Origin: an uncultured Lachnospiraceae bacterium
GTDB taxonomy: Bacteria > Bacillota > Clostridia > Lachnospirales > Lachnospiraceae
NCBI GenBank assembly: GCA_910579645.1
Contig: CAJTVK010000088.1
Coordinates: 1-18,048 of the forward strand
DNA: 18,048 bases
Direction: 5' to 3'
Position numbers and translations under genes: made by a program. The first letter of the stretch is position 1. Each line of letters opens with the position of its first letter. A model generated the notes under the pieces. It worked only from the letters and a program-made list of their open reading frames with translations. It had not been told where the DNA came from and made no database searches. Below, piece by piece: positions 7,480 to 14,575 of the stretch.

Positions 7480-7587
7480 GTACTGCATTGCTGAAATAAC
7501 GTTGAATGCAGCGTTTGCCTTTTGCGCCGGCGCTGCGGTATCCTGACACAAAAATCAGGCACTGAAATCCATTTATTTCCACATTGC
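7480..7587. repeat. Diverged copy of the CTAGTAC-type foldback element
   Basis: The left edge GTACTGCATTGC matches the edge of the foldback at 13950-14114. The inner block CCTGACACAAAAATCAGGCA (7542-7561) matches CCCTGACGCAAACATCAAGC there at most positions. The outer arms (GCATTGCTGAAATAAC and ATTTATTTCCACATTGC) are imperfectly inverted. Inside is the perfect palindrome GCGCCGGCGC. It sits between permease and ATPase genes. A tandem CCTTTCAAAA pair lies at 7421-7440. Confidence 0.45.
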
Positions 7588-7640
7588 GTTGGATTCCCGC
7601 GAGTAACGAACCAAGTGTCTAAATTTTCTTATGCCGCGTT

Positions 7641-7685
7641 CTATGCAAAGCCGATTATCAACGGTCCTTAAGCCGGGTGCTGCGG
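7641..7685 (-). repeat. Intergenic repeat unit R3
   Basis: On the minus strand this reads CGGCTTAAGGACCGTTGATA then ATCGGCTTTGCATAG, a clear but diverged match to R2 at 5988-6026 (CGGCTTAACTTAGGAACCGT, then TAAGAATTAACTTTGCAT). It starts 3 bases after the permease stop codon, like R2, which follows the sigma operon. Confidence 0.5.
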
Positions 7686-7687
7686 TG

Positions 7688-8722
7688 TCAGATTTCCGGC
7701 TCTTTGGGCGATAGTCTGTGCCGGGTATTTCCGGGGCTGGTTTTCAGCCGTAAAAGCAGGGAGACGAAGGCCGGACCGCCGATGACTGCCATGAGGATTC
7801 CTACCGGCAGTTCATAGGGCATGAATATCAGCCTGGAAACAAGGTCGCAGAGAGTAAGGAAAGCCGCGCCGCACAGGGCACTGAGAGGCAGCAGGCGTCT
7901 GCTTTCGTTTCCGGCTATTTTCCTTACGAAATGGGGCACGATAAGTCCGATGAAACCAAGCAGGCCGGCGAAGCTTACCGCGCTTCCTGCAAGGAGGGCG
8001 GCCAAGGCCAGAAACAGAAGGCGGTATTTTCTGGCCGGAAGGCCTATGCCCTGTGCGCTTTCATCTCCAAGGGACAGTACGTCCAGTTCGTTGAAAAGGG
8101 TGAAGAGAAAAGCCAGGGCAGCCAGAATCAGCAGGGAGGCCGGTATAAGCCTTTCTGCGGATACGGCCGAAAAACCGCCGACACGGAATTCGGTAGTCAG
8201 CACTGCCACATCCGGGTTCAGCACCGTAATGGATTCCGAAAAGGCGCTCAGCATGCTGTTTAAGGCCACGCCGCCTAAGATGACGGTGGTTTTCGAGGCT
8301 CCGGTTTTCACGGAAAACAGGGCAATGACCAGAACGGTAATCAGGCTGCCGAGAAAAGCGGATACCGACACCGCCCAACCGTACATGGCTCCCAAGGCGC
8401 AGCTTACCGTGACACCCAGACCGGCACCGGCATTCACGCCGATGATGCTGGGGGAAGCCAGTTTATTGGCCAGGACATTCTGGAGCACCGCACCCGATAC
8501 GGAAAGGGCGGCTCCGGCTGTCAGGCAGGCGGCGGTACGGGGCAGTCTGGCGTATTTCAGAATATTGACGTTCATTTTATCGCCTTTTCGGCACAGTGCC
8601 AGGAAAGCTTCCCGTATGCTGAAATTGACAGTTCCCAGGCAGAGACTGAGGACGGCGATAAGGAGGCAGAGAAGCAGGCTTCCTGCCATAAGAAGCCTGA
8701 ATGTTCTTGTGTTATTCCGCAT
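7688..8722 (-). CDS. FecCD-type ABC importer permease
   Basis: A 344-aa integral membrane protein of the BtuC/FecCD/FhuB type, with about nine to ten hydrophobic segments. Family landmarks are RLPRTAACLTAGAALSVSGA, the stretch LANKLASPSIIGVNAGAGLG, and near the end AGLLGFIGLIVPHFVRKIAG followed by PYELPVGILMAVIGGPAF, which includes the coupling loop to the ATPase. It forms a homodimeric channel for a metal chelate or corrinoid. ATG 8722 is chosen because GGAGG lies 9 bases before it and the family homology starts there; it overlaps the lipoprotein gene by 11 bases, showing coupled translation. A longer frame upstream to 8809 lacks hydrophobic character. Confidence 0.93.
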   Translation of the reverse strand: MRNNTRTFRLLMAGSLLLCLLIAVLSLCLGTVNFSIREAFLALCRKGDKMNVNILKYARLPRTAACLTAGAALSVSGAVLQNVLANKLASPSIIGVNAGAGLGVTVSCALGAMYGWAVSVSAFLGSLITVLVIALFSVKTGASKTTVILGGVALNSMLSAFSESITVLNPDVAVLTTEFRVGGFSAVSAERLIPASLLILAALAFLFTLFNELDVLSLGDESAQGIGLPARKYRLLFLALAALLAGSAVSFAGLLGFIGLIVPHFVRKIAGNESRRLLPLSALCGAAFLTLCDLVSRLIFMPYELPVGILMAVIGGPAFVSLLLRLKTSPGNTRHRLSPKEPEI

Positions 8723-9638
8723 ACAGAATTTCCTCCAGTTTTTCGTAAGCTTCGGCCCAGTATGCGTTTGGCTTGAAATTGTACAGACGCTTTTCCATGT
8801 AATATACATGGCCGTTTTTTACGGCATCCAGTTCACCCCAGAGAGGATTTTCCCGGAACATGTTTTCAATGTTCCTTTCCATGCCTTCCGTGTCGTCTCC
8901 GGAGGGGATGAAGAATATTTTATCCGGATTCTGCAGGGCAATGCTTTCGATGCTTAGGTTTTCCAGAAGAGTGTTATCGTCGTCGGCAATGTTCCGGCAT
9001 CCGAAATCTTTGAGCATGGCTCCTAAAACAGTGCCGCCGCTGTTTTTGGCGCGGATGCTGGCCGCGGATGCACGCAGGACCAGGACGGTCTGGGAAGGCC
9101 GGCCGCCGCATCGGGAAAGTATTTCGTCAATCTGCTTTTCCAGGCCGGTACCGTAAGTCTCGTAAGCTTCCGGATGTCCTGTGATATCCGTGCATATTTT
9201 CAGCATTCTCATATAATCATCAAAATCCGAAACGTCAAAGTAGGCGACCGTTATGCCCGCATCTTCAAGGTTTTTCTGCCATTCCAGATGCTGTGGGGTA
9301 TTGGTGCTGGCAATGACGAAATCCGGGTCTGCGCCCAGAAGCTTTTCCAAGCTCAGGCTTTTGGTTCCGCCTAAATTTACGGTATCTTCCGGGAGTTCCA
9401 GACGGAAATCGTCCCAGGCATCATCGGCCGTGGCACAGACCATGCCTCCGGAAAGAATCCAGACGTCTGCATAGCTTCCGAGCAGCGCGGCGGTTTTTTC
9501 ATGGGAGGAAACGGTCACTGTCCGTCCCAAATCGTCGGTAAAAGTATATCCGTCCCGTGCCGGCCCGGCCTGTTCCCCGCAGCCGCAGATAAGAAAAACG
9601 GATAAGAAAAGAGAAAGAAAATAAGAAAATTTTTTCAT
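8712..9638 (-). CDS. Substrate-binding lipoprotein of a metal-chelate/corrinoid-type importer
   Basis: About 308 aa. The N-terminus is a lipoprotein signal with lipobox LICGC, so Cys20 would be lipidated and the protein anchored outside the membrane. Then comes DGYTFTDDLGRTVTVSSHEK, the usual opening of BtuF/FepB-type (Peripla_BP_2) proteins, with LSLEKLLGADPDFVIAS and, near the end, NPLWGELDAVKNGHVYYME. It captures ligand for the FecCD permease. The ligand (iron chelate, heme, cobalamin or other) cannot be decided from sequence; no typical heme or B12 motif was recognised. ATGs at 9641 and 9638 are both possible; 9638 has the better distance from GAGGTGA. It is first in the transporter set and preceded by a structured 196-bp gap. 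Confidence 0.9.
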   Translation of the reverse strand: MKKFSYFLSLFLSVFLICGCGEQAGPARDGYTFTDDLGRTVTVSSHEKTAALLGSYADVWILSGGMVCATADDAWDDFRLELPEDTVNLGGTKSLSLEKLLGADPDFVIASTNTPQHLEWQKNLEDAGITVAYFDVSDFDDYMRMLKICTDITGHPEAYETYGTGLEKQIDEILSRCGGRPSQTVLVLRASAASIRAKNSGGTVLGAMLKDFGCRNIADDDNTLLENLSIESIALQNPDKIFFIPSGDDTEGMERNIENMFRENPLWGELDAVKNGHVYYMEKRLYNFKPNAYWAEAYEKLEEILYAE

Positions 9639-9641
9639 CAT

Positions 9642-9837
9642 TCACCTCGTAAAATCAGCCCGACAGTGCCGGGCCGAAAATGTGGATTCCCAAGGGCAAT
9701 AAGTTAAGTGGCTGCTTAGGGCAGACCGTTGGCTTGGCATTTGGCTGCCGCCGCGGGAGTGTTGACTTCCGCGGGCAGCAAACCGGGCAGACAAGCTTAG
9801 GAGATGTCTTGCCGCATGGGTGTGCATCGGCCGGATA
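9642..9837 (-). other. Structured leader between fusion enzyme and transporter genes
   Basis: As minus-strand RNA this gap can form several helices in order: AGACA/TGTCT (about 9792-9812); a strong GC stem of GCTGCC and CGCGG with CCGCG and GGCAGC around a 12-base loop (about 9745-9780); a small CTGC-CCTAA-GCAG hairpin within a CCAAG/CTTGG pair; and GCCCG-GCACTGT-CGGGC (about 9657-9674) ending shortly before the ribosome site of the lipoprotein gene. Part of it (9687-9718, GCAGCCACTTAACTTATTGC then CCTTGGGA) resembles repeat R1. It could be a cis-regulatory RNA, a partial terminator, or a fixed repeat; it does not match a riboswitch class I can recall with confidence. Confidence 0.45.
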
Positions 9838-12390
9838 TCAGCAGGTTGCGCCGCCTTTTACTTGTTTTGCCAAAACTTCTTCTTTTTTCATTTCGCCGTT
9901 CAGAAGTTTGTCTTCCACATAAGGGAAGCCCAGCCGCGTCACGGTGTCGGCGAAGCGTTCGCCGGTGATGCCTTCGTTGCGGAACAGGAGGATGGCTTTT
10001 TCCACGGTGTCAAGCACTTCTTCCTCACTGGTGAAAATTTTGGATAGAGGCTGTCCGTTGGCAATTTTCTTGCCCCACCGGCCGCCGATGTAAATCCGGT
10101 AACCGTCCGTATATTCTTCCGTTACGCCGAACGGGCATTTGTTCCGGCACCGGCCGCAATGGTTGCAGGCATCCATGTCCACGCTGAGGATTCCGTCCGG
10201 GACGCTCGCGATTTTTATCGGGCAGGCGGTCTCTACCTGGCATTTTTTACAGCCTTTGCATTTGGAAAGGTCAAAGTGCGGTACCCTCTGGCCGATAATG
10301 CCAAGGTCGTTCAAGTCAGGCTTTACGCAGTTGTTCGGGCAGCCGCCCACGGCGATTTTAAATTTGTGGGGCAGTACCACATCATGGTAGCCTTTGTAAA
10401 AGCGTTCGTGTATTTTTTCGCTTAGCCCGAAGGTGTCAATCAGGCCGTATTGGCAGGTGGTGCCTTTGCAGGAAACGACGGGACGGACCAAAGAGCCGGT
10501 GCCGCCGGTTTCCAGTCCTTTTTCCGCAACAAAAGCGAACAGCGCATCCAGGTTTTCGTATTTTACGCCTTGGATTTCAAGGGTGAGTCTGCTGGTCATA
10601 GTCACTTCGCCGCTGCCGAAGCGTTCCGCCGCCTCTGCCACGGCCCGGTGTTCTGCCGCCGTGATTTTGCCGTTCTTTGTGATGATGCGCACATTGAATA
10701 CGTCAGCGTACCGTTTGTCCTGCAGGCAGCCCAATGCTTTTACTCTTTTGATTTCCTCGGGAGGAAGCGTTTTGCCGGCAGGAAGGGACTTCTTTATGAC
10801 ATTGAAGGTGGCGCCTGCTTCCAGCACACGGGTATTTGTGTAGCCAAGGCTGCGGAGTTTGTTTTGGAGCAGGTAACTTCTCTTGCCTCTTGCGCATACT
10901 AAAAGCAGTCTGTCTTCCTTGCCGTATGCCAAGCCGTCTAACTTTGTCAGGTTTACCCAAGGCGCGCCCGGTATGGAAGGAGCGGGATGGCAGTCGATGA
11001 CGGTATAGTCTTTTGCCGCACCCTGGGCATATTCGGAAGGCGTGAAGGTGACCAGCCTGCCGTCCATTTTATTGGCCAGTATGGAGCAGGCGGCCGCAAA
11101 GGGGTGGATGGCAGTGGAAAAGGGCGGGGCATAGGCAAAGTCCATCGTGATGTAATCGTCGGCCTTGATTCCCATGGAAATGCCCACTACGGCAATATCC
11201 GCCATTTTGTCCACGCTGCCGCTGCCGATAATCTGTGCGCCCAGAAGTTTCCGGGTAGCCCGGTCCGCAATCAGCTTTGTGATGAAGAAAGAAGAGTCCG
11301 GATAGTAATGTGCCTTATCGTCATTTACGCAGGTGACGCTGATGACATCATAGCCGTTTTCTTTTGCGGCGGCTTCCGTCAGGCCGGTCTTAGCCGCGGA
11401 GAGGGTTTTGGAAAGCTTTGCCACGCCGGTGCCCAGCACGCCCGGATAGGCTGTTTCCTCACCGCTTAAATTCAGCGCCAACGCCCTGCCGGCAATATTG
11501 GCGGTAGAGCCCATTGCCGACCATTGCCTTTTTCCCGTGGTGCGGTTTCTCACCATGGCACAGTCGCCCACCGCGTAAATATCCGGCAGGTTGGTTTTCT
11601 GGTATTCGTCGGTAAGGATCAGCCCCCGCTCCGTTTCAATGCCCGTTCCTTCCAGGAAAGCCGTGGCAGGGCGGATGCCGATGGCAAGGATCAGTATGTC
11701 GCAGGGAAGGCTGCCGGAACCGGTCTTGACGGAGGTTACCTTTGTCTCGCCGTTTATTTCCTGCAGGCCGCTATTGGTCAGGATACGGATGCCTCCTTCC
11801 GTCAGCCTGCGCCGCAGGTAATCCGCCATATCATAATCGAAGATATTGGGCATAAGCTGTCCGGCCATGTCTGCCACCGTGACAGAGAGCCCTCTTGCCG
11901 CCAGATTTTCCGCCACTTCCAACCCGATAAATCCTCCGCCTACGACTACCGCTTTCTTACAGTTGTTGTCTTGCGCATATTTTCTGGCGGTAATGGCATC
12001 TTCCGGAGTCCGGATTTTGAAAACGCCGGGCAGGTTCGCACCGGGCAGGTTGGGGATGATGGGGAAAGCACCGGAGGCAATTACCAGCCGGTCATAGGAA
12101 ACCGTTTCTCCATTGACGGAAATCGTTTTGTTGGCAGGGTCTATTTGGGTGACTTCGCTGTCCGTATGTACGGCGGCGCCCGTCAGCCCCATATATTTCT
12201 GCGGAGTGTTCACAATCAGTTCTTCTTCCGTGGCAATGGCTCCGCCGATATAATAGGGAAGCCCGCATCCCGCATAGGAAATATCTTTTGATTTGGTGTA
12301 AATGACAACTTCATCCTGAGGTCTTTCCCTCTTCAGCTTTGCGGCTACTTTCGTCCCGGCTGCCACACCGCCGATAATAACAGTTTTCAT
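9838..12390 (-). CDS. Flavoprotein-rhodanese-siroheme/ferredoxin fusion (persulfide/sulfite reductase-like)
   Basis: An 850-aa multidomain enzyme. Residues 1-440 are a CoA-disulfide-reductase-like flavoprotein: FAD motif GGVAAGTKVA, redox Cys42 in SYAGCGLPYYIGG, NAD(P) motif VVVGGGFIGLEVAENL, and conserved YAPPFS near 420. Residues about 455-540 are rhodanese-like, with Cys499 in LLLVCARGKRSY. Residues about 560-705 are a sulfite/nitrite-reductase half domain with Cys641, 646, 684 and 688 (CKGTTC and GGCPNNC) for a siroheme-linked 4Fe-4S cluster. Residues 711-752 carry two ferredoxin-type clusters (Cys711/714/717/723 and 742/745/748/752). Known: CoADR-rhodanese proteins reduce persulfides and polysulfides. 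Inferred: NAD(P)H electrons may pass via flavin and clusters to a sulfur substrate at siroheme. AAAGGAGA precedes ATG 12390. It is the first gene of the minus-strand cargo series. Confidence 0.92.
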   Translation of the reverse strand: MKTVIIGGVAAGTKVAAKLKRERPQDEVVIYTKSKDISYAGCGLPYYIGGAIATEEELIVNTPQKYMGLTGAAVHTDSEVTQIDPANKTISVNGETVSYDRLVIASGAFPIIPNLPGANLPGVFKIRTPEDAITARKYAQDNNCKKAVVVGGGFIGLEVAENLAARGLSVTVADMAGQLMPNIFDYDMADYLRRRLTEGGIRILTNSGLQEINGETKVTSVKTGSGSLPCDILILAIGIRPATAFLEGTGIETERGLILTDEYQKTNLPDIYAVGDCAMVRNRTTGKRQWSAMGSTANIAGRALALNLSGEETAYPGVLGTGVAKLSKTLSAAKTGLTEAAAKENGYDVISVTCVNDDKAHYYPDSSFFITKLIADRATRKLLGAQIIGSGSVDKMADIAVVGISMGIKADDYITMDFAYAPPFSTAIHPFAAACSILANKMDGRLVTFTPSEYAQGAAKDYTVIDCHPAPSIPGAPWVNLTKLDGLAYGKEDRLLLVCARGKRSYLLQNKLRSLGYTNTRVLEAGATFNVIKKSLPAGKTLPPEEIKRVKALGCLQDKRYADVFNVRIITKNGKITAAEHRAVAEAAERFGSGEVTMTSRLTLEIQGVKYENLDALFAFVAEKGLETGGTGSLVRPVVSCKGTTCQYGLIDTFGLSEKIHERFYKGYHDVVLPHKFKIAVGGCPNNCVKPDLNDLGIIGQRVPHFDLSKCKGCKKCQVETACPIKIASVPDGILSVDMDACNHCGRCRNKCPFGVTEEYTDGYRIYIGGRWGKKIANGQPLSKIFTSEEEVLDTVEKAILLFRNEGITGERFADTVTRLGFPYVEDKLLNGEMKKEEVLAKQVKGGATC

Positions 12391-12441
12391 GAGAAGTCTC
12401 CTTTTTAATTTAGAATCCTTGGTTATTTTTTCTTATGTTTG

Positions 12442-12470
12442 ATTTTACCATATTATGGTGATAAAATTAA
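12442..12470 (-). promoter_or_regulatory. Possible promoter and LysR operator of the fusion-enzyme gene
   Basis: On the minus strand TAAAAT (12447-12442) could be a -10 element with a weak TTAATT (12470-12465) 17 bp upstream. Between them lies the perfect palindrome ACCATATTATGGT (12447-12459), which fits the T-N11-A inverted form bound by LysR-type regulators. Two AT-rich direct repeats of AAATAAATTATTAT type follow at about 12463-12478 and 12496-12510. The LysR gene is divergent from here, the classic arrangement for its target. Confidence 0.4.
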
Positions 12471-12513
12471 ATTATTATTTATTATAGATTGATAAAAATA
12501 AATTATTATGATC

Positions 12514-12714
12514 TTAGAGAGTGTTTGATGATTCATTTTTGCCATCTGTATCACGATATGTCGTTTCACTGTTTCTCGTGATTTTTGACCGAAATTCTGT
12601 CAACGTAACTTGCTGCGATTCCTTTGTTTGGGCAAAGGCATAAGTGCTTTTAAACTTCCGTAAATTGTGATGAACAACTGACAGAAAGCAATCTAGCCAA
12701 CAGGAAGGGCGCAA
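12514..12714 (-). other. Unassigned 66-codon frame, possible transposase remnant
   Basis: The 12460-12846 gap between the divergent genes is longer than LysR regulation needs. A minus-strand frame here starts only at a TTG and includes VVHHNLRKFKSTYAFAQTKE, which loosely recalls the C-terminal HNLRK region of some DDE transposases. No ribosome site was found. A weak hairpin (ATCACGA / TCGTGAT followed by TTTT) lies near 12550-12580. I regard it as a possible degraded fragment only. Confidence 0.2.
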
Positions 12715-12846
12715 AGCGGGCTATGTAGCCTGAATTTGGCATAAATACCGCCCAAATGGTGAAACGATACATTGTTTTGCAGATGAATGATTTTTCGGAA
12801 AGACGGGGATGGGCATAACGGAAGAATATGGGGAAAGAGGTGCGGC

Positions 12847-13731
12847 ATGATTGATTTCAGGATGAACACATTTCGTGTGCTGTATCATGAAATGAATTAC
12901 AGAAAGACGGCGGACAGGCTGAATATGACCCAGCCGGGAGTGACTCAGCATATTCAGTATCTGGAAAAATATTACGGCGTAAAATTATTTGAGTACAGCG
13001 GAAAGGCCTTGGTGAGGACGAGGGAGTGCGAACTGCTGAAAAAATACGCCGATGCCGTGTGGGCGGAGGAACAGGAGGTGCGCCGGGCATTCCAAAATCC
13101 GGGCAGTCTCCTGCTGAAGGTGGGAGCCACGAAAACAATCGGTGAATTTGTCCTGAGCGATATGGTGAACCGATTTCTGTCGGACGAATCCCATAGCCTG
13201 AACCTTGTAATCGACAATACGGAAAATCTTTTATATATGCTGGAAAATTCGGAACTGGATTTTGCCATAGTGGAAGGTGTCTTTGATAAAAAGCGGTATT
13301 CCTACCGGCTTTTCAAAAAAGAAAGCTTTGTGGGAATCTGCTCGGCCCGGCATAGGTTTGCAGGAAAACAGGTGCCGCTGGAGGAATTGTTTAAAGAAAG
13401 CTTGGTAATCCGTGAACGGGGCTCCGGTACGCGGGCACTTCTGGAACAGGCGGTGGCCGACCGGGGTTTTTCCCTGGAATGCTTTAAAAGGACGGTTTCT
13501 GCCGGCAATTTCCGCATAATTACGGATTTGGTCATCGGGCAGAATGCCATTACCTTTGCCTATGCGCCGATTGCGGAGAGCAGGGAGAATCTCTCTGTGT
13601 TTGAGGCGGAGGATATGAAAATAAGCGGGGAGTTCAATTTTGTCTATTGCAGCGAAAAGGCGGCGGGGGAGAAGATACGGCTGTTTATGGGGGAGGACTG
13701 CCATGAAGGGAAAAATTTTGTTGGCAGATGA
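12847..13731 (+). CDS. LysR-family transcriptional regulator
   Basis: About 294 aa. The N-terminal winged helix-turn-helix (residues about 2-60) reads MNTFRVLYHEMNYRKTADRL, then NMTQPGVTQHIQYLEKYYGVKLFEY. The rest is a LysR substrate-binding domain (RERGSGTRALLEQAVADRGF is typical of the CysB/CysL-like set; the ligand is unknown). ATG 12847 follows AGAGGTG at suitable spacing and starts at the family N-terminus; a longer frame from 12787 has no ribosome site. It is divergent from the fusion enzyme, so it probably senses a sulfur or redox metabolite and controls that gene. The next gene, a broken response regulator, starts inside its last codons. Confidence 0.93.
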   Translation: MIDFRMNTFRVLYHEMNYRKTADRLNMTQPGVTQHIQYLEKYYGVKLFEYSGKALVRTRECELLKKYADAVWAEEQEVRRAFQNPGSLLLKVGATKTIGEFVLSDMVNRFLSDESHSLNLVIDNTENLLYMLENSELDFAIVEGVFDKKRYSYRLFKKESFVGICSARHRFAGKQVPLEELFKESLVIRERGSGTRALLEQAVADRGFSLECFKRTVSAGNFRIITDLVIGQNAITFAYAPIAESRENLSVFEAEDMKISGEFNFVYCSEKAAGEKIRLFMGEDCHEGKNFVGR

Positions 13732-13969
13732 CGAAAAGGGCATTGCGGCCGTTATGAAAGAATATTTTGAACTGTCGGGTTATCAGGTGAAGACGGCTTA
13801 CAGCGGCAGCGGGCAGGAAGCGACGGAGAAGCTGTCCTGTCTGCCGGATCTTGTTTTGCCGGATATCAATATGCCGGAAAGCGTGGAGGAAATCCGGCAA
13901 AGTCAGTGGGTCGGCAGTCTGCCTGCGTTCAAACCGAAAGGCTGGAGGGCTAGTACTGCATTGCATTAA
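13703..13969 (+). pseudogene. Truncated response regulator receiver domain
   Basis: ATG 13703 has GGGAGGA upstream (13691-13697) and overlaps the LysR end by 29 bases. The first 58 residues are a receiver domain: ILLADDE with Asp9 and Asp10, then DLVLPDINMP with the likely phosphoacceptor Asp54. The sequence then departs from the family (ESVEEIRQSQWVGSLPAFKP) and ends at 88 aa, where the CTAG-bounded foldback element begins at 13950. The second half of the receiver (conserved Thr and Lys) and any output domain are gone. Likely a dead gene cut by deletion and element insertion; a free-standing partial receiver is unlikely to fold. Confidence 0.8.
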
Positions 13970-14114
13970 TCCTTGAGTAATCAGCACATGCTGTTTGTGC
14001 CAGTGCCGCGTTGTCATCGGTCAACGATGCCACCGCATCGCCTCCCTCTTCCGCCTTGCCCTGACGCAAACATCAAGCACTGATTACTCAAAGATTAATG
14101 CAATGATGTACTAG
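13950..14114. repeat. 165-bp foldback element A with CTAGTAC ends
   Basis: The left 38 bases (13950-13987) and right 38 bases (14077-14114) are inverted repeats with 33 matches. Each edge reads CTAGTAC, and each arm holds CATTGCATTAATC and TTGAGTAATCAG. The interior (TTGTCATCGGTCAACGATGC and on) has further short palindromes. There is no coding frame, so it is a non-autonomous palindromic element. It shares its right CTAG with element B. Relatives: 7480-7587 and the 18 bases CTAGTACATCATTGCATT at 17540-17557. Confidence 0.85.
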
Positions 14115-14274
14115 TATAACCCACTTTAAATAACCTTACGTTTCGCTGCTCTGCTTTCCCGATAGCACCTATGTAAAAGCCTCAGCATAGCCCGCTACGT
14201 CTGCGTTTTTACACAGGTACTCTCGAAAAGCATCCTCAGTGAAACATAAAGGTATTTAAATCAGTTTATACTAG
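14111..14274. repeat. 164-bp foldback element B with CTAGTATA ends
   Basis: The arms at 14111-14144 (CTAGTATAACCCACTTTAAA, then TAACCTTACGTTTC) and 14241-14274 (GAAACATAAAGGTATTTAAA, then TCAGTTTATACTAG) are inverted, about 27 of 34 matching. Inside, CACCTATGTAAAAGC and GCGTTTTTACACAGGT continue the pairing, so the whole unit folds as one long hairpin. The arms differ from those of element A, but length and CTAG edges are the same. Confidence 0.85.
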
Positions 14275-14278
14275 TGCA

Positions 14279-14383
14279 GGGAAAATTCCGGCTGTCATTG
14301 GCTTTCTTTCCGGCATGCAGTGCGCCATTGCCGGAATGCATATTGTGGATTCCATGGAAACAGTGGAGCAGAGCGTGCCTTAA
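14279..14383 (+). pseudogene. Possible C-terminal fragment of an interrupted gene
   Basis: Directly after foldback B a frame reads GKIPAVIGFLSGMQCAIAGM, then HIVDSMETVEQSVP and stops. It looks protein-like, with no start codon of its own, as if the gene's front had been lost at the foldback insertion. I cannot name the family. The alternative frame 14274-14477 has no protein-like character. Confidence 0.3.
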
Positions 14384-14450
14384 AACTGTTTTCTGTAAGA
14401 TGCAGCGCCAATTTACATTATATTTTCGCCTAAATTTAAGAGACGTGGGC

Positions 14451-14500
14451 TGCATCATATGCAAAGTTAATTCGTAACAGTTCCTAAGTTCCGGAAGCAA
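14451..14500 (-). repeat. Intergenic repeat unit R5
   Basis: On the minus strand: AACTTAGGAACTGTTACGAA, then TTAACTTTGCATATGATGCAG, identical to R2 (5993-6033) except for two bases. This copy lies inside the integrated element while R2 lies outside it, so the family is dispersed in the genome. GATGCAGC (14399-14406) and GCTGCATC (14449-14456) form a hairpin with its edge. Confidence 0.7.
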
Positions 14501-14575
14501 CAGACGATATGGGGAAGAAAGTTTCATATCTATGCGCGGTGCGCTCATATAATCAAAAAAAGGCCGGAGCGGTTT

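Noticed and set aside
7821..8957. Plus-strand 378-codon frame
   Set aside because: It lies antisense to the FecCD permease and lipoprotein genes, is rich in Arg, Ser and Pro, and matches no family; a shadow of GC-rich coding sequence.
9642..9837. Cobalamin or Moco riboswitch
   Set aside because: Isolated look-alikes (GCCACT, CCGGCACTGT) are present, but the ordered conserved blocks of either class are not, and part of the stretch matches the R repeat family.
11524..12291. Plus-strand 255-codon frame
   Set aside because: Antisense to the flavoprotein domain of the fusion enzyme, without protein-like features.
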